DNA of 64,000 bases from Acidovorax sp. 1608163 (GTDB lineage: Bacteria; Pseudomonadota; Gammaproteobacteria; Burkholderiales; Burkholderiaceae_C): positions 306,001-370,000 of the forward strand of contig NZ_CP033069.1 of assembly GCF_003669015.1 (NCBI RefSeq), read 5' to 3'. Under the pieces are notes generated by a model. The model ran no database searches. It saw nothing but the letters and a program-made list of their open reading frames with translations, and was not told the origin of the DNA. Shown here piece by piece: positions 7,539-15,837 of the stretch; the first letter of the stretch is position 1; each line of letters starts with the position of its first letter. The translations under genes were made by a program, and so were the position numbers.

Positions 7539-9218
7539 ATGACCGACCGCCCCTGGCTGGCCGCCTATCCGCAAGGCGTACCCGCTGACATTGACCCCAC
7601 CCAATACGCCTCCCTGGTGGCGCTGATGGACGAGGCCTTTGGCCGCTACGCAGACCGTGTGGCCTACAGCTTCATGGGCAAGGACATCAGCTTTGCGCAG
7701 ACCGACGCGCTGAGCCGTGCGTTTGCCGCCTACCTGCAGGGCCAGGGCCTGGCCAAGGGCGACCGCGTGGCCATCATGATGCCCAACGTGCCCCAGTACC
7801 CTGTGGTGGTGGCCGCCGTGCTGCGTGCAGGCTTTGTGGTGGTCAACGTGAACCCGCTGTACACCCCGCGCGAGCTGGAGCACCAGCTCAAGGACTCGGG
7901 CGCCAAGGCCATCGTCATCATCGAGAACTTTGCCTCCACGCTGCAGCAGTGCATTGCCAACACCCCCGTCAAGCACGTGGTGCTGTGCGCCATGGGCGAC
8001 CAGTTGGGCTTCCTCAAGGGCATGCTGGTCAACTACGTGGTGCGCAACGTCAAGAAGCTGGTGCCCGAGTACAGCCTGCCCGGCGCGGTGCGCTTCAACG
8101 ACGCCATCGCCCAGGGTGAGCGCGGCAGCTTCAAACCTGCCGACATCAAGCCCGACGACATTGCCCTGCTGCAGTACACCGGCGGCACCACCGGCGTGAG
8201 CAAGGGGGCGGTGCTGCTGCACCGCAATGTGATTGCCAACGTGCTGCAGGCCGAGGCCTGGAACGAGCCGGTGATGAAGTCGCTGGCCGCAGGCGAGCAG
8301 CCCACCAGCGTGTGCGCGCTGCCGCTGTACCACATCTTCGCCTTCACGGTGAACATGATGCTGGGCATGCGCACGGGCGGCAAAGTCATCCTCATCCCCA
8401 ACCCGCGCGACCTGCCTGCGGTGCTCAAGGAGCTGTCCAAGCACACCTTCCACAGCCTGCCTGCGGTGAACACGCTGTTCAACGGCCTGGCCAACCACCC
8501 CGACTTCAACACCGTCAACTGGAAGAACCTGAAGGTGTCGGTGGGCGGCGGCATGGCGGTGCAAGGCGCGGTGGCCAAGCTGTGGCTGGACAAGACGGGT
8601 TGCCCTATCTGCGAAGGCTATGGCCTGTCGGAGACCTCGCCCATCGTCAGCTGCAACCCCGTCACCGCCAAGGAATTCACCGGCACCATCGGCGCCCCCC
8701 TGCCCAGCACGCTCATCAAGCTGCTGGACGACGAGGGCCGCGAAGTCACCACCCTGGGCCAGTCGGGCGAGATCGCCATCAAGGGCCCGCAGGTGATGGC
8801 GGGCTACTGGCAGCGCCCTGACGAAACCGCCAAGGTCATGACCGAAGACGGCTATTTCAAATCGGGCGACGTGGGCGTGATGGACGAGCGCGGCTACTTC
8901 AAGATCGTGGACCGCAAGAAGGACATGGTGCTGGTCAGCGGCTTCAACGTGTACCCCAATGAGGTTGAAGAAGTGGTGGCAGCCCTGCCCGGTGTGCTCG
9001 AATGCGCCGTGGTGGGCGTGCCCGACGAGAAGACCGGCGAGGCCGTGAAGCTGGTCATCGTCAAGAAAGACCAGGCCCTGACCGAAGCCCAGGTCAAGGA
9101 ATTCTGCAAGGCCAATCTGACCGGCTACAAGCAGCCCCGCGTGATCGAGTTCCGCACCGAGCTGCCCAAGACGCCTGTGGGCAAGATCCTGCGCAGAGAG
9201 CTGCGCGACAAGAAGTGA
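7539..9218 (+). CDS. fadD: Long-chain fatty acid-CoA ligase
   Basis: 559 residues, the normal FadD length. It activates fatty acids to acyl-CoA through an acyl-adenylate. The AMP-binding signature is YTGGTTGVSKGA, the adenylate-binding GYGLSETSP follows, and the C-terminal domain has the hinge/catalytic segments VDRKKDMVLVSGFNVYPNEVE and KTPVGKILRRELR, with the Lys of PVGKILRR. Start chosen at 7539 because GGAGA lies 7 bases upstream and MTDRPWLAAYPQGVP is the usual FadD beginning. It lies 130 bases after pntB, with its own terminator downstream. Confidence 0.93.
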   Translation: MTDRPWLAAYPQGVPADIDPTQYASLVALMDEAFGRYADRVAYSFMGKDISFAQTDALSRAFAAYLQGQGLAKGDRVAIMMPNVPQYPVVVAAVLRAGFVVVNVNPLYTPRELEHQLKDSGAKAIVIIENFASTLQQCIANTPVKHVVLCAMGDQLGFLKGMLVNYVVRNVKKLVPEYSLPGAVRFNDAIAQGERGSFKPADIKPDDIALLQYTGGTTGVSKGAVLLHRNVIANVLQAEAWNEPVMKSLAAGEQPTSVCALPLYHIFAFTVNMMLGMRTGGKVILIPNPRDLPAVLKELSKHTFHSLPAVNTLFNGLANHPDFNTVNWKNLKVSVGGGMAVQGAVAKLWLDKTGCPICEGYGLSETSPIVSCNPVTAKEFTGTIGAPLPSTLIKLLDDEGREVTTLGQSGEIAIKGPQVMAGYWQRPDETAKVMTEDGYFKSGDVGVMDERGYFKIVDRKKDMVLVSGFNVYPNEVEEVVAALPGVLECAVVGVPDEKTGEAVKLVIVKKDQALTEAQVKEFCKANLTGYKQPRVIEFRTELPKTPVGKILRRELRDKK

Positions 9219-9321
9219 CCCGAAGGGGCACTTCTTGCGGCGAAGGCTCATGTTGCGTAGCAACGTGAAGCGTAGCGGCCGCAGCCACAAGCGGTTGCAC
9301 ATGCACATCGTTTGAAAAAGG

Positions 9322-9347
9322 AACGGCCCCGCTGGGGCCGTTTGTCA
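9322..9347 (+). terminator. Rho-independent terminator after fadD
   Basis: A perfect 9-bp stem AACGGCCCC/GGGGCCGTT with a GCT loop, ending in a short T stretch. The A residues before it make it usable on both strands. Confidence 0.75.
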
Positions 9348-9392
9348 TGGCGCAGTGGCTTGCGCCGTTACCTATCCCGGAACATTTCCTCT

Positions 9393-10142
9393 ATGACCAC
9401 CGCCATCCTCAGCGCCCTGCCCGAAGAACAAAGCTCCCTGCTACCGCACCTGGCGCAGCCCCAGCGCATCGTGCATGCGGGGCGGGCCTTTTGGCGGGGC
9501 GACTGGCAGGGGCGCTCCGTGGTGCTGGCGCTGTCTGGCATTGGCAAGGTGGCCGCGGCCACCACGGCCACCGCACTGGCAGAGCGGTTTGGCGTGGCGC
9601 GCATCGTGTTCACCGGCGTGGCCGGGGGTGTGGGCGATGGCGTGCAGGTGGGCGACGTGGTGGTGGCGCAAGACTATGTGCAGCACGACATGGACGCCTC
9701 GCCCATCTTTCCGCGCTGGGAGCTGCCCGGCTACGCCCGCACCCGCCTGGGCTGTGATGCAGCACTGACTGCTATGCTTTTGGAAGCTGCCAGCGCTTAT
9801 GTAGAAAGTGCTAGGGGCCTATTTGATTCCAGATTGATAACAAGCCAGCCAAGGGTGCACCACGGGCTGGTGGCCAGCGGCGACCGCTTTGTGAGCGCCG
9901 CCGCCGAGGCCCAGGGCCTGCGCACCGCCCTGCGCGACGCTGGCCACGATGTGCTGGCCGTGGAAATGGAAGGCGCCGCCGTCGCCCAGGTCTGCCACGA
10001 CTACGGCCTGCCCTTTGCCGCCATGCGCACCATCTCCGACCGCGCCGACGACACCGCGCACGTGGACTTCCCCGCGTTTGTGAACACCGTGGCAACACGC
10101 TACGCCGAACACATCATGCTGGGTTTTCTGCAAAAGCTATGA
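9393..10142 (+). CDS. mtnN: 5'-methylthioadenosine/S-adenosylhomocysteine nucleosidase
   Basis: 249 residues starting MTTAILSALPEEQSSLLPHL, with the conserved Glu of ALPEE. The substrate-binding SGDRFVSAA and AVEMEGAAVAQVC, and the catalytic Asp in TISDRADD, are all present. It removes adenine from MTA and SAH in methionine/autoinducer metabolism. Residues about 126-146 (AMLLEAASAYVESARGLFDS) are encoded by a copy of the main hairpin repeat, kept in frame, and the stop codon lies in a second copy. The region before VASGDRF is thus the part most likely altered relative to other MtnN proteins. Confidence 0.9.
   Translation: MTTAILSALPEEQSSLLPHLAQPQRIVHAGRAFWRGDWQGRSVVLALSGIGKVAAATTATALAERFGVARIVFTGVAGGVGDGVQVGDVVVAQDYVQHDMDASPIFPRWELPGYARTRLGCDAALTAMLLEAASAYVESARGLFDSRLITSQPRVHHGLVASGDRFVSAAAEAQGLRTALRDAGHDVLAVEMEGAAVAQVCHDYGLPFAAMRTISDRADDTAHVDFPAFVNTVATRYAEHIMLGFLQKL
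9771..9836 (+). repeat. Hairpin repeat copy inside mtnN
   Basis: GCTATG head, then AAGCTGCCAGCGCTTATG, the right arm AAGTGCTAGGGGCC and an ATTTGATT tail follow the order and spacing of the intergenic copies. It is read in frame as part of MtnN. Confidence 0.7.
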
Positions 10143-10194
10143 AATTAATAGCTGCTAGCGCTTATTCAGCAGGCGCTAGCGATCATTTTGATGG
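10136..10194 (+). repeat. Hairpin repeat copy overlapping the mtnN stop codon
   Basis: GCTATGA head, AATAGCTGCTAGCGCTTAT left arm, GGCGCTAGCGATCATTTTGAT right arm and tail. The TGA of mtnN (10140-10142) is supplied by the head of the repeat. Confidence 0.8.
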
Positions 10195-10223
10195 ATGTTT
10201 TGGCACTGCCAAAGAAAGCCAGG

Positions 10224-10328
10224 CGTAGAAACTGGCGCGCACCCACACCAGCGCCACCGTGGATCTGGCTTCGCCAGTCCACTGGAGGCGTCCCCCCTAG
10301 GGGGGAAGGCGCGCAGCGCCACAGGGGG
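10224..10328. repeat. Second repeat family, copy 1 (next to corA 3' end)
   Basis: About 105 bases that align with 31151-31257: CGTAGAAACTGGCGC start, an ACCGTGGA...GGCTTCGCC middle, and a GC-rich end with CCCCCCTAGGGGGG, a GGCGCGCAGCGCC hairpin and CAGGGGGG. It stops 6 bases before the corA stop codon, and its hairpins could serve as the corA terminator on the minus strand. Confidence 0.7.
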
Positions 10329-10333
10329 GCTTC

Positions 10334-11323
10334 TTATTTCAACCAGCCGCGCTTGCGGAAGTACCACATCGGGCCGAGCGCGCTGGTCACCATCAGTGCC
10401 AGCACGTAGGGGTAGGCCGCAGCGCCCAGCAGCTCCAGTTCAGGGAACTTGAGGTTCATGCCATACACGCTGGCGATCAGCGTGGGCGGCAGCAAGGCGA
10501 CGCTGGCCACTGAGAAGATCTTGATGATCTTGTTCTGGTTGATGTTGATGAAACCGACCGTGGCGTCCATCAAGAAGTTGATCTTGTCGAAAAGGAACGC
10601 GGTGTGGTTGTCCAGCGACTCGATGTCGCGCAGGATCTGGCGCGCTTCCTCGAACTGTTCGGCGTTGAGCATCTTGGAGCGCATCATGAAGCTCACGGCG
10701 CGGCGCGTGTCCATCACGTTGCGGCGGATGCGGCCGTTCAAGTCTTCCTGGCGGGCGATGGCGCCCAGCACCTCACCGGCCAGGGCGTCGGTCACGTCGC
10801 CGGCCAGCACCTGCTTGCTGACGGTTTCCAGCTCGTCGTAAATGTTCTCGAGCGTGTCGGCCGAGTATTCGGCGTCGGCGTCGAACAGCTTGAGCAGCAC
10901 TTCCTTGGCGTCTTCGATCAGGCCGGGCGCGCGGCGTGCGCGCATGCGCAGCAGGCGGAACACGGGCACGTCTTCGTCGTGGATGGAGAACAGCACGCCC
11001 CGGCTCTTGAGGTTGGCGTTGTGCTGGTTCAGGATGAAGGCCACGCGCACCGAGCGAGGGTCCTCGTCGTCGTCGATCAAGAAGTCGCTGCGGATGTGCA
11101 GCTCGCCGTTGTCTTCTTCGTAGAAGCGGGCGGATTCTTCGATGTCTTCGTCCATCGCATCCTCGGGGATGGACAGACCATAGTGCTGCTTGATCCAGCG
11201 TTTTTCTTCGAGCGTGGGGGCTTCCAGGTCCACCCAGATCGGCTGGAACTTGGTCAGCTCTTCCAGCGATTCAATTTCTTCCTGAAACAGCCGGCCGTTG
11301 GCGAGCGTGAAGATGTTGAGCAT
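10334..11323 (-). CDS. corA: CorA-family magnesium transporter
   Basis: 329 residues. A large N-terminal cytoplasmic domain rich in acidic and coiled-coil helices is followed by two C-terminal membrane segments (VASVALLPPTLIASVYGMN and YPYVLALMVTSALGPMWYF). The selectivity motif YGMN sits at the end of the first, and the basic C-terminus FRKRGWLK is typical. It forms a pentameric channel for Mg2+ (also Co2+/Ni2+). GGGAG upstream of the start supports it. The 264 bases upstream contain an imperfect inverted repeat GAAAGCTACC/GGTAGGTTTC (11407-11432) of unknown role and no gene. Confidence 0.93.
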   Translation of the reverse strand: MLNIFTLANGRLFQEEIESLEELTKFQPIWVDLEAPTLEEKRWIKQHYGLSIPEDAMDEDIEESARFYEEDNGELHIRSDFLIDDDEDPRSVRVAFILNQHNANLKSRGVLFSIHDEDVPVFRLLRMRARRAPGLIEDAKEVLLKLFDADAEYSADTLENIYDELETVSKQVLAGDVTDALAGEVLGAIARQEDLNGRIRRNVMDTRRAVSFMMRSKMLNAEQFEEARQILRDIESLDNHTAFLFDKINFLMDATVGFININQNKIIKIFSVASVALLPPTLIASVYGMNLKFPELELLGAAAYPYVLALMVTSALGPMWYFRKRGWLK

Positions 11324-11587
11324 AGGCTCACTCCCTTGTCATATGGCATCTGCGGTGTGGGGGGATAGGGTTGCTTTCAACCCCACGCGGCGTGCCAGGG
11401 AGCTGAAAGCTACCAACTCGGGTAGGTTTCCAAGGAGCTGTCTCCGTTTGTTGATTGAGCCCGCGATTATGGCACCCGACGGCCGCGCGCGCCCATGGCC
11501 TGCGGCGGCCTGGCCGCAAAAAAAGCGAGGAGTGGACGGGGCTCCACGTGCCTGTGGGCGCTCCCTTGCGAGACCGTTTACCGGTGC

Positions 11588-12412
11588 TTAACCCTTGCGC
11601 ACCAGCGCCAGCGCGCGGCACAGGTCGGCCCAGGTGGCGGCCTTGGCGTCTTGCGAGCGCAGCAAGAAGGCCGGGTCATAGGTGACCACGGCCGGGCGTC
11701 CGCCCACGGTGTGGGGCACGGCACGCAGGCGCCCCAGGGGTTCGGTGCGGCCCAGAGCCGCACGTGCAGCCACGTGGCCCAGCACCAGCACCATGGCGGG
11801 TTGCAGCGTGTGCACCGCTTGCTCCAGCGCTTGCGCCACATCTGTGGGGGCATCGTCTTCGGTCGCCCGTGCGCCCGGGGTGGGGCGGGCCAGGGCGGCC
11901 AGAAACACCCGGGGGTGGCGGTGCAACTGCATGGCGCGCAGCATGTTGTCCAGCAGCTTGCCGGTGTCGCCGCCCAGGGGCTCGGTGGCCGATACGCCTT
12001 CGGTCACGATCAGCCAGCTGGCGCCCAGGGTGCTTGGGGTCTGCGCTGGGTCGGCCGTGGGGTACAGCGGCTGCGGGGCATGCAGGCGCAGGGCCGGGGC
12101 TGCGGTGGCGGGTGCGCCCAGGCCAGCGGCTGCGGCGGGTGCAGCGGCAGGCCTTGCGGGCGCGGCACTGGGGGCCATGGGAGCGCGGGCCGCTGGGGTG
12201 GCTGTGGCCTCCGGCCGCTGGGCCGGAGGGTGCTGCGCAGGCGGGAGTGCGGTGGCCGATGGGGGTGGTGCAGGCGGCTGGGCCGTGCTGGCCGCAGCGG
12301 TGGGGGGCAGGGTGGCCACCGGCACAGGCGTGGCCGCCTCTGCGCGGGCCCACACGGTCACCCCCATCTCTTGCAGCATGGCGCGCTGGCGCGCATCGAG
12401 GTTCAGGCTCAT
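11588..12412 (-). CDS. UDG-fold protein beside rimI; candidate DNA polymerase III psi subunit (HolD)
   Basis: 274 residues: a short N-terminal helix (RAMLQEMGVTVWA, 9-21), an Ala/Pro-rich linker about 25-110, then a uracil-DNA-glycosylase-like domain. The catalytic motifs of family 4/5 UDGs are not kept: the GEAPG block reads TEGVSATEPLGGDTGKLLDN, and the HPS block reads TYDPAFLLR. Only one Cys is present, so there is no iron-sulfur site. The N-terminal helix resembles E. coli psi (DWQLQQLGITQWS), and in E. coli holD lies directly upstream of rimI. I infer a clamp-loader psi role rather than base excision; annotation pipelines are likely to call it uracil-DNA glycosylase. Confidence 0.75.
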   Translation of the reverse strand: MSLNLDARQRAMLQEMGVTVWARAEAATPVPVATLPPTAAASTAQPPAPPPSATALPPAQHPPAQRPEATATPAARAPMAPSAAPARPAAAPAAAAGLGAPATAAPALRLHAPQPLYPTADPAQTPSTLGASWLIVTEGVSATEPLGGDTGKLLDNMLRAMQLHRHPRVFLAALARPTPGARATEDDAPTDVAQALEQAVHTLQPAMVLVLGHVAARAALGRTEPLGRLRAVPHTVGGRPAVVTYDPAFLLRSQDAKAATWADLCRALALVRKG

Positions 12413-12449
12413 ACAGGCAGGCTCACAACAACGGGCTTACGGCGATCAT

Positions 12450-12953
12450 TCACAGCGGCAGACTCATCACGACGGCATCTTCCCGCTGCCCTTGGGCGGC
12501 GGGGTAGTAGCGCTTGCGTTCGCCCACGCGCCGAAAGCCGTGGGTTTCATAAACATGCTGGGCGCGCAGGTTGCTGGCGCGAACCTCCAGCCACAGCCAT
12601 TGGGCCTGGCGCCCCCGGGCCCACAGGGCCAGGGCGTCCAGCAGCACCCGGGCCCAGCCCTGGCGCTGGTAGGTGGGGGCCACGGTGATATTGAGCAGGT
12701 GCACCTCTTCCACCCCCAGCATGGCCACAAAGTAGCCCAGCAGGTGTTCACCCGCCATCAGCAACTGGCATTCGTAGCCCGAGGCCATGGCGTCGGTGAA
12801 GTTGCCACGCGACCAGGGGTGCGAGTAGGCGCTGAACTCCACGTCCAGCAGGGTGTCCAGGTGCGCCAGCGTGAGCTTTTCAAAGCGCACTTCCACAGGC
12901 GCCGGGGGGGCCTCGGCGGCAGGGGAGGCCAGGGAGGCGGGCACGGCGCTCAT
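12450..12953 (-). CDS. rimI: Ribosomal protein S18 alanine N-acetyltransferase
   Basis: 167 residues of the GNAT family. The acetyl-CoA loop is VAPTYQRQGWARVLLDAL, followed by LWLEVRASNLRAQHVYETHGF, which carries the RimI pattern (E, RxSN, Y, GF). It acetylates the N-terminal Ala of ribosomal protein S18. The start overlaps the tsaB stop by 4 bases; the tsaB-rimI pairing is common in proteobacteria and supports the call. About 25 extra residues precede the GNAT fold. Confidence 0.92.
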   Translation of the reverse strand: MSAVPASLASPAAEAPPAPVEVRFEKLTLAHLDTLLDVEFSAYSHPWSRGNFTDAMASGYECQLLMAGEHLLGYFVAMLGVEEVHLLNITVAPTYQRQGWARVLLDALALWARGRQAQWLWLEVRASNLRAQHVYETHGFRRVGERKRYYPAAQGQREDAVVMSLPL

Positions 12954-13699
12954 GGGGCAGGCGGGCTGGGTTGGGTGCTGGCGGCCAGGCTGGCCTGGGC
13001 GCGCATCGCCTCGCGCTCGGCCGTGGTGTTGGCCACCTTGTCGCGGATGTAGCGCGGCAGGGCTTCGCTGGCAGGCACGGCGCCGCCAGCGGCCAGCAGG
13101 GCGGGGGCCAGGCGCAGCAAGGCGGCGGCCGTGGGCAGGGCCAGCACATGGCGGGCCTGGGGCAGCAGGCGCTCGCCGTACGGGGTGTGGGCGTTGCCCG
13201 CTACGGCCCAGGTGGCCAGGTCGGCATCGGGCAGGGCCAAGGCCTCAGGGGCGCAGAGACCAAAGTCGGCGTCGGCCTGCCAGCGCTGGGTGGCGTCGCT
13301 CCAGGTGCAGCGGGCGCTGTAGACCTCGTTCATGCGCGCATCCAGCACCGCCAGCACCTGGGTGCAGCCATGCTGGCGGCGGGCTTCCTCGGCCACGGCC
13401 AGCAGGGTGTCGACCGGCAGCACCGGCACGCCCTGGCCGTGGCGTGCCCCAAAGGCCAGGCCCTGGGCCACGGCGCAGGCGGTGCGCAGTCCGGTGAATG
13501 AGCCCGGCCCCCGGCCAAAAACGATCATGTCCAGGGTGTCAAAGCTGAGACCGGCCTCGGCCAGCAGCCGCTGAATGGCCGGAATCAGCGCGGCAGAGGC
13601 TTGCGGCCCCCCGGGCGCGGTGTGCTGCCACACCGCATCGCCGCGCTGGACGGCGATGGAGAGGGTGTCGGTGCTGGAGTCAAAGGCGAGCAGGTTCAT
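12950..13699 (-). CDS. tsaB: tRNA threonylcarbamoyladenosine biosynthesis protein TsaB
   Basis: 249 residues with the ASKHA-type start MNLLAFDSSTDTLSIAVQ and the segment GRGPGSFTGLRTACAVAQGLAFG characteristic of TsaB. It is the non-catalytic partner of TsaD in making t6A37 of ANN-decoding tRNAs. The partner enzyme TsaC, which makes threonylcarbamoyl-AMP, is encoded about 9 kb away at 22271-23287. The gene heads a minus-strand operon tsaB-rimI-psi-like. Confidence 0.94.
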   Translation of the reverse strand: MNLLAFDSSTDTLSIAVQRGDAVWQHTAPGGPQASAALIPAIQRLLAEAGLSFDTLDMIVFGRGPGSFTGLRTACAVAQGLAFGARHGQGVPVLPVDTLLAVAEEARRQHGCTQVLAVLDARMNEVYSARCTWSDATQRWQADADFGLCAPEALALPDADLATWAVAGNAHTPYGERLLPQARHVLALPTAAALLRLAPALLAAGGAVPASEALPRYIRDKVANTTAEREAMRAQASLAASTQPSPPAP

Positions 13700-13860
13700 G
13701 GGCCGGGGCGGTCAGGGCGGGTGCGTGGCGCACCGCAAAATGGGCAGAAGGCGGTGGATTGTCCCCCATTGCCCTCAGCCCCCTGGTGTGCCTGCAAAAC
13801 ATCCGACAGGATACCTGCGGCGGCAGAGGGCCGCCGCCCGCCCTCTGACTCAGCCTGGGA

Positions 13861-15639
13861 TCAGAAGGATTCCCACTCGTCGTCGTTGCCAGGCTGCGGC
13901 GCACGGCTGGCGGGCTTGGCGGCGGGTTTGGGTGCTGCGGCCAGGGCGGGCGCTTTGGCTGCCTGGGGTTGCGTCACCTTGGGGGTTGCTGCCTTGCTAG
14001 GGGCTTTGGTGCTGGTAGCGGGGCGTGCCGGGGTGGGCAGGCTGCGCGCTGCAGGGGCGCTGCTGTGAGCCATGGGAGTGTGGCTCTGGTCTGCCGTGAG
14101 CTTGAACACGGCCACCACCTGCACCAGGTCGTGGGCTTGGTTGCGCAGGCTGCTGGCGGCGGCGGCCATTTCTTCGACCAGGGCGGCGTTTTGCTGGGTG
14201 GCCTGGTCCATCGACGTGACGGCCTCGCCCACCTGTGCCACGCCTGCGCTTTGCTCGTTGCTGGCGGCACTGATCTCGCCCATGATGTCGGTCACGCGGC
14301 GGATGCTGCTGACCACTTCGTTCATGGTGGCGCCCGCCTTGTCGACCAGCGAGGTGCCTTGCTCCACGCGCTCCACGCTGGCGTTGATGAGGCTCTTGAT
14401 CTCCTTGGCGGCCTCGGCGCTGCGACTGGCCAGGCTGCGCACTTCAGAGGCCACCACGGCAAACCCGCGTCCCTGCTCACCGGCACGGGCGGCTTCCACG
14501 GCCGCGTTCAGCGCCAGGATGTTGGTCTGGAAGGCGATGGAGTCGATCACGCTGATGATGTCGCTGATCTTGCGGCTGGCGTCGTTGATGCCCTTCATGG
14601 TCTCGACCACCTCACCCACCACCGCGCCGCCTTGTACGGCCACGTTCGAGGCCGTGAGCGCCAGCTGGTTGGCTTGGCGGGCGTTGTCGGCGTTGTTGCG
14701 CACGGCAGAGTTGAGCTCCTCCATGCTGGCGGCGGTTTCTTCCAGCGCGCTGGCCTGGTGCTCGGTGCGGGCGCTCAGGTCGTTGTTGCCCTGGGCGATT
14801 TCGGCGCTGGCGTTGGAGACAGACTCCGAGCCCCGGCGCACGTTGTTGACCACATTGGCCAGGTTGTTCTGCATGAGCGCTAGCGACGACATCAGCTCGC
14901 CCACTTCGTCCTTGCCGTGCGCGGGCACCTTGGCCGTGAGGTCGCCTTCGGCCACGCGCTTGGCCAGGTCAGACGCCTGGGCCAGTGGCACCGTGACCGA
15001 GCGGGCCAGAAGCCACGAAAACAGCGCACCCAGCGCCACGCTCAATACCCCCAGGGCCACCAGCAGGCGGCGGCTGGTGGTGCGGTTGTCTTGAATGGCC
15101 TGGCCCAGCTGGTCCACTTGCTCGCGCTGGTTGCGCTGCAGCTCGTCCATCTTGGCGGCGTATTTGTTGGCGTCGGGGATGAACTGCTTTTCCAGCAGCG
15201 CATTGGCTTCGTCCACCTTGCCTTCTTTTTTGAGGGCAAAGATGGTGTCCCTGTTCTTCAGGTAAATCGTGCGCAGCTCGCCAATTTCCTGGAACAGCTT
15301 CTTTTCAGAGTCCAGAAACATCAGCGCCTCGACGGCCTTTTGCAGCTCGCCCGAGCTTTTGGATGATGCCTTGCTGTCCTCGGCAAAAAAGTCGGCCAAG
15401 GACGGGTCACTGCTGCGCGCGACGGCGGCGGTGCGCGTGATGCCGGTGCGCAGGTTCCGCGACCAGTCACTGACCAGACGCTCGGTTTTCACTGGGTTTT
15501 GCACCATTTCTTCGGTCGCGTCGGCCAGGGCGTTCAGGCGCGAGATGCTCAGCGCAATCACCCCTATGGACAGCAGCAGGACCAGGGCAAACCCAAGCGC
15601 AAGGCGCTTGGCGACGGAGAGGTTGGAAAGCTGTTTCAT
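13861..15639 (-). CDS. Methyl-accepting chemotaxis protein
   Basis: 592 residues: TM1 about 11-30, periplasmic four-helix sensor about 31-190 (of the 4HB type by pattern), TM2 about 191-213, HAMP, and a signalling domain with the hairpin tip [20 protein letters not shown]. The end is an Ala/Pro/Lys-rich tether finishing in DDEWESF, whose WxxF pattern resembles the NWETF pentapeptide that docks CheR/CheB. The ligand cannot be told from the sequence. No flagellar sigma-28 promoter was evident upstream. A second MCP at 50338-52029 ends in the same eight residues. Confidence 0.93.
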   Translation of the reverse strand: MKQLSNLSVAKRLALGFALVLLLSIGVIALSISRLNALADATEEMVQNPVKTERLVSDWSRNLRTGITRTAAVARSSDPSLADFFAEDSKASSKSSGELQKAVEALMFLDSEKKLFQEIGELRTIYLKNRDTIFALKKEGKVDEANALLEKQFIPDANKYAAKMDELQRNQREQVDQLGQAIQDNRTTSRRLLVALGVLSVALGALFSWLLARSVTVPLAQASDLAKRVAEGDLTAKVPAHGKDEVGELMSSLALMQNNLANVVNNVRRGSESVSNASAEIAQGNNDLSARTEHQASALEETAASMEELNSAVRNNADNARQANQLALTASNVAVQGGAVVGEVVETMKGINDASRKISDIISVIDSIAFQTNILALNAAVEAARAGEQGRGFAVVASEVRSLASRSAEAAKEIKSLINASVERVEQGTSLVDKAGATMNEVVSSIRRVTDIMGEISAASNEQSAGVAQVGEAVTSMDQATQQNAALVEEMAAAASSLRNQAHDLVQVVAVFKLTADQSHTPMAHSSAPAARSLPTPARPATSTKAPSKAATPKVTQPQAAKAPALAAAPKPAAKPASRAPQPGNDDEWESF

Positions 15640-15837
15640 CGAGGCACCCTGTGGTATCAGTTGGTTTTGTGGGGAATGACTGGCCCTATTGCTGCTTACC
15701 GCGTGGACGGCTGGGGGCCGGCTTCACCGATGCACTGCAGGGCCCGCGCGGTCTCCGAAGCGCCGGGTCATTTGTTGCTTAGTGTAAATATTTGGCGGCC
15801 CGCGTGGGGGCTCAATGTGAACTTCTAGACTCGGAGC

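Noticed and set aside
15640..15837. Sigma-28 promoter for the MCP gene at 13861-15639
   Set aside because: No TAAA/GCCGATAA pair at correct spacing was found upstream of either MCP.
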